Assembly (NCBI RefSeq): GCF_005860765.1
Contig: NZ_VCEI01000025.1
Span: 682,001-746,000 of the forward strand
Direction of reading: 5' to 3'
Length of the DNA: 64,000 bases
Source of the DNA: Dyadobacter sediminis
Lineage (GTDB): Bacteria > Bacteroidota > Bacteroidia > Cytophagales > Spirosomataceae
Shown: positions 62,467 to 64,000 of the stretch, piece by piece
How positions within the stretch are numbered: the stretch's first letter is position 1
How the letters are laid out: each line of letters opens with the position of its first letter
Position numbers and translations under genes: made by a program
The notes under the pieces: model-generated
Told to the model about the DNA's origin: nothing
The model's database searches: none
Seen by the model: the letters and a program-made list of their open reading frames with translations, nothing else

Positions 62467-64000
62467 TCAGGGCGTTGCTGCTTTTACATAAGTGTCAAAC
62501 CAGCGGATCATCCGTTCGTTCAGGTCGGCTTTGCTGCGCGGGTTCAGGTCCGGCCGCCAGCCGTGCCCTTCGCCTGTATATTGTATGAGTGTGGTATGCA
62601 CGCCCTGTTTTTTGAGGGCTGTATACATCTCTTCGGCCTGGGAAAAAGGTACCTCGTTGTCCGTCTCGCCGTGCAGGAATAAGGTTGGCGTACTTGCCCG
62701 GTTTGCGTTTCGCAACGGCGACCACTGCCACAGCAGGTCAAACCGTTCGCAGGCTCTGCCGCCGAATTCGGATTCCATCAGGGAATGATACAAGGATGTT
62801 CCTGCGAAACTTACCAGATTGCTTATCCCGCCATCAGTCACCGCTGCGCTGAAACGGGAAGTCTGGGTGATGATCCAGTTGGTCATGTAGCCGCCGTAGC
62901 TCTGGCCGGTCACTCCGAGCTGTTTCGCGTCAAGCCAAGAGTATTCTTTTAAGACAAAGTCTACGCCGGCCATTAAGTCCTGGTAGTCGCCGCCGCCCCA
63001 GTTCAGGATGGTGCCGTTTGAGAAGGTTTGTCCGTAGCCGTGGCTGCCTCTGGGATTGATGTACAAAACGGCATATCCGGCCTGCGACAGCAAATGCATG
63101 CGTTCGTCGAAATTGTGGCCGAACATGTTGTGCGGGCCGCCGTGGATAACAAGGATGAGCGGATATTTTTGTGTTGCCGTAAAACCGACAGGCGGCATGA
63201 GCCAGCCTTGCACGGAAAGGTTATCAAAGCTCCGAAACCGGAAAGTTGAGGCTTGCTGCAGCGTTTTCGTTTCCATCCACGCTGTATTTTCCTGCGTTAT
63301 CTGTTCCATGACCGTACCGTGATTGCTGGTCAGGAAAACTTCGGCCGGCCGGTTGGTATCAGACTTTATAAATACCATCTCTTCACCGGAGCTGTTAAGA
63401 CAGAACTCGTAAATGCAGCCTGTGCCGCCCTGAACCATTGTGATTTCTTCTTTGTCGATGTTTACCTGATAAATGGATGTGTCGCCGTGGTCGCCTGCTA
63501 TGAAAAAGAGGTGCTTTCCTGAAGGGTGCCAGCGGATATGCTCGATTCTCCGGTCAAATGATTTGGTCAGGTACCGGAAGTTGCTGCCGTCCGCGGAAAT
63601 GAGGCCTATGTGCGTATCCTCGGCGGTACTGTCATTGGTGCCAAAGTGCCCCGAAACTGCCAGAAATGCAATCTGGCTGCCATCCGGAGACCATGCCGGC
63701 TGGTAAGTCATGCCTTTGTGCTGCGTAAGGCGGGTGATCTTTAATGTCTGAGTATCGACCGTCCAGACATCGCTCTGCTGAATGTCATCAGGCCGGCTGG
63801 TTCGGTTGCTGATGAATGCGATATGGCGGCTGTCGGATGCCCATGTAATGGAATGCTCGTTATAGGGACCGGGAGTAAGCAGTACCGGCGATCCTCCCGC
63901 AGCCGGAACAAGGTACAGGTGCGTACAGGCATGGTCGGCATATACCGGCCTGCCCCGGCCACCTTTGGATTTGTAAAGCAGATCATCAATGACCCGGATT
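62467..64000 (-). CDS. S9 family prolyl oligopeptidase, C-terminal part (cut by right edge)
   Basis: The frame is open from the window edge (…IRVIDDLLYKSKGG) to the stop at 62467, about 510 residues; an internal Met at 63711 is not the start. The upstream part is a propeller (AWSPDGSQIAFLAVSGHFGT, IRWHPSGKHLFFIAGDHGD). The catalytic domain has LILVIHGGPHNMFGHNFDER, GVTGQSYGGYMTNWIITQTS with the nucleophile Ser, LFLHGETDNEVPFSQAEEMY with Asp, and YTGEGHGWRP with His. It is of the acylaminoacyl-peptidase/DPP IV-like kind, hydrolysing short peptides. The full protein would be about 650-700 residues. Confidence 0.92.
   Translation of the reverse strand, partial: IRVIDDLLYKSKGGRGRPVYADHACTHLYLVPAAGGSPVLLTPGPYNEHSITWASDSRHIAFISNRTSRPDDIQQSDVWTVDTQTLKITRLTQHKGMTYQPAWSPDGSQIAFLAVSGHFGTNDSTAEDTHIGLISADGSNFRYLTKSFDRRIEHIRWHPSGKHLFFIAGDHGDTSIYQVNIDKEEITMVQGGTGCIYEFCLNSSGEEMVFIKSDTNRPAEVFLTSNHGTVMEQITQENTAWMETKTLQQASTFRFRSFDNLSVQGWLMPPVGFTATQKYPLILVIHGGPHNMFGHNFDERMHLLSQAGYAVLYINPRGSHGYGQTFSNGTILNWGGGDYQDLMAGVDFVLKEYSWLDAKQLGVTGQSYGGYMTNWIITQTSRFSAAVTDGGISNLVSFAGTSLYHSLMESEFGGRACERFDLLWQWSPLRNANRASTPTLFLHGETDNEVPFSQAEEMYTALKKQGVHTTLIQYTGEGHGWRPDLNPRSKADLNERMIRWFDTYVKAATP

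Overview
The window looks like chromosome from a Bacteroidota bacterium, most likely a Cytophagales/Spirosomaceae member (Dyadobacter-like; the genus is a guess). The signs are two SusC/SusD outer-membrane pairs, secreted proteins ending in a type IX secretion (T9SS) sorting domain, many SPII lipoproteins, few Shine-Dalgarno sites, and -7 boxes of the Bacteroidota TAnnTTTG type. Nothing looks like phage or plasmid. No tRNA, rRNA or CRISPR array was seen.

Region 1 (1-21905) is a mannoside-utilisation locus. A GH92 alpha-mannosidase runs off the left edge on the minus strand. Divergent from it are a beta-propeller-like lipoprotein, a sugar-porter MFS permease, a ROK sugar kinase, a long class I mannose-6-phosphate isomerase and a GntR/UTRA regulator. 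Then come SusC, SusD, the decayed C-terminus of a second GH92 gene, a GH38-type alpha-mannosidase, a sialate-O-acetylesterase-like enzyme, a LacI regulator, a second MFS permease and a very large VCBS/ASPIC-UnbV lipoprotein. The inferred route is: glycan bound and imported by SusCD, deacetylated and demannosylated in the periplasm, mannose taken up by MFS, phosphorylated by the ROK kinase and isomerised to fructose-6-phosphate. Two perfect LacI-type operators lie 22 bp apart just upstream of susC.

Region 2 (22072-32972) is mixed housekeeping and accessory: small secreted proteins, an AraC regulator, an SDR oxidoreductase, a small XRE regulator, an OafA-like acyltransferase, a truncated DoxX-like gene, surE, a lipid-kinase-family gene, an esterase, a CPA2 antiporter and a lipoprotein.

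Region 3 (33054-41750) is dominated by repetition. A 269-bp tandem repeat (2.3 copies) contains nested inverted repeats. It is followed by a decayed copy and two intact copies of an ~1100-residue T9SS-secreted protein: seven-repeat propeller, BACON-like, Ig-like, malectin, CBM96-like, sorting domain. Each intact copy has the same 5' leader and a related 3' hairpin, and a stub of the leader follows the last copy. This is a locus growing and decaying by unit duplication.

Region 4 (41825-44486) holds a lipoprotein, an OmpA-family protein and arr, a rifampin ADP-ribosyltransferase.

Region 5 (44694-61013, all minus strand) is a second polysaccharide-utilisation locus. In transcription order it has two related secreted propeller proteins, a DUF4091 (GH123-like) lipoprotein, a DUF5107-TPR protein, a CE1-like esterase, an orphan IlvH-like ACT protein, a DeoR regulator, SusC and SusD. 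Its substrate cannot be read from sequence. The right edge has an EamA transporter and an S9 peptidase cut by the window end.
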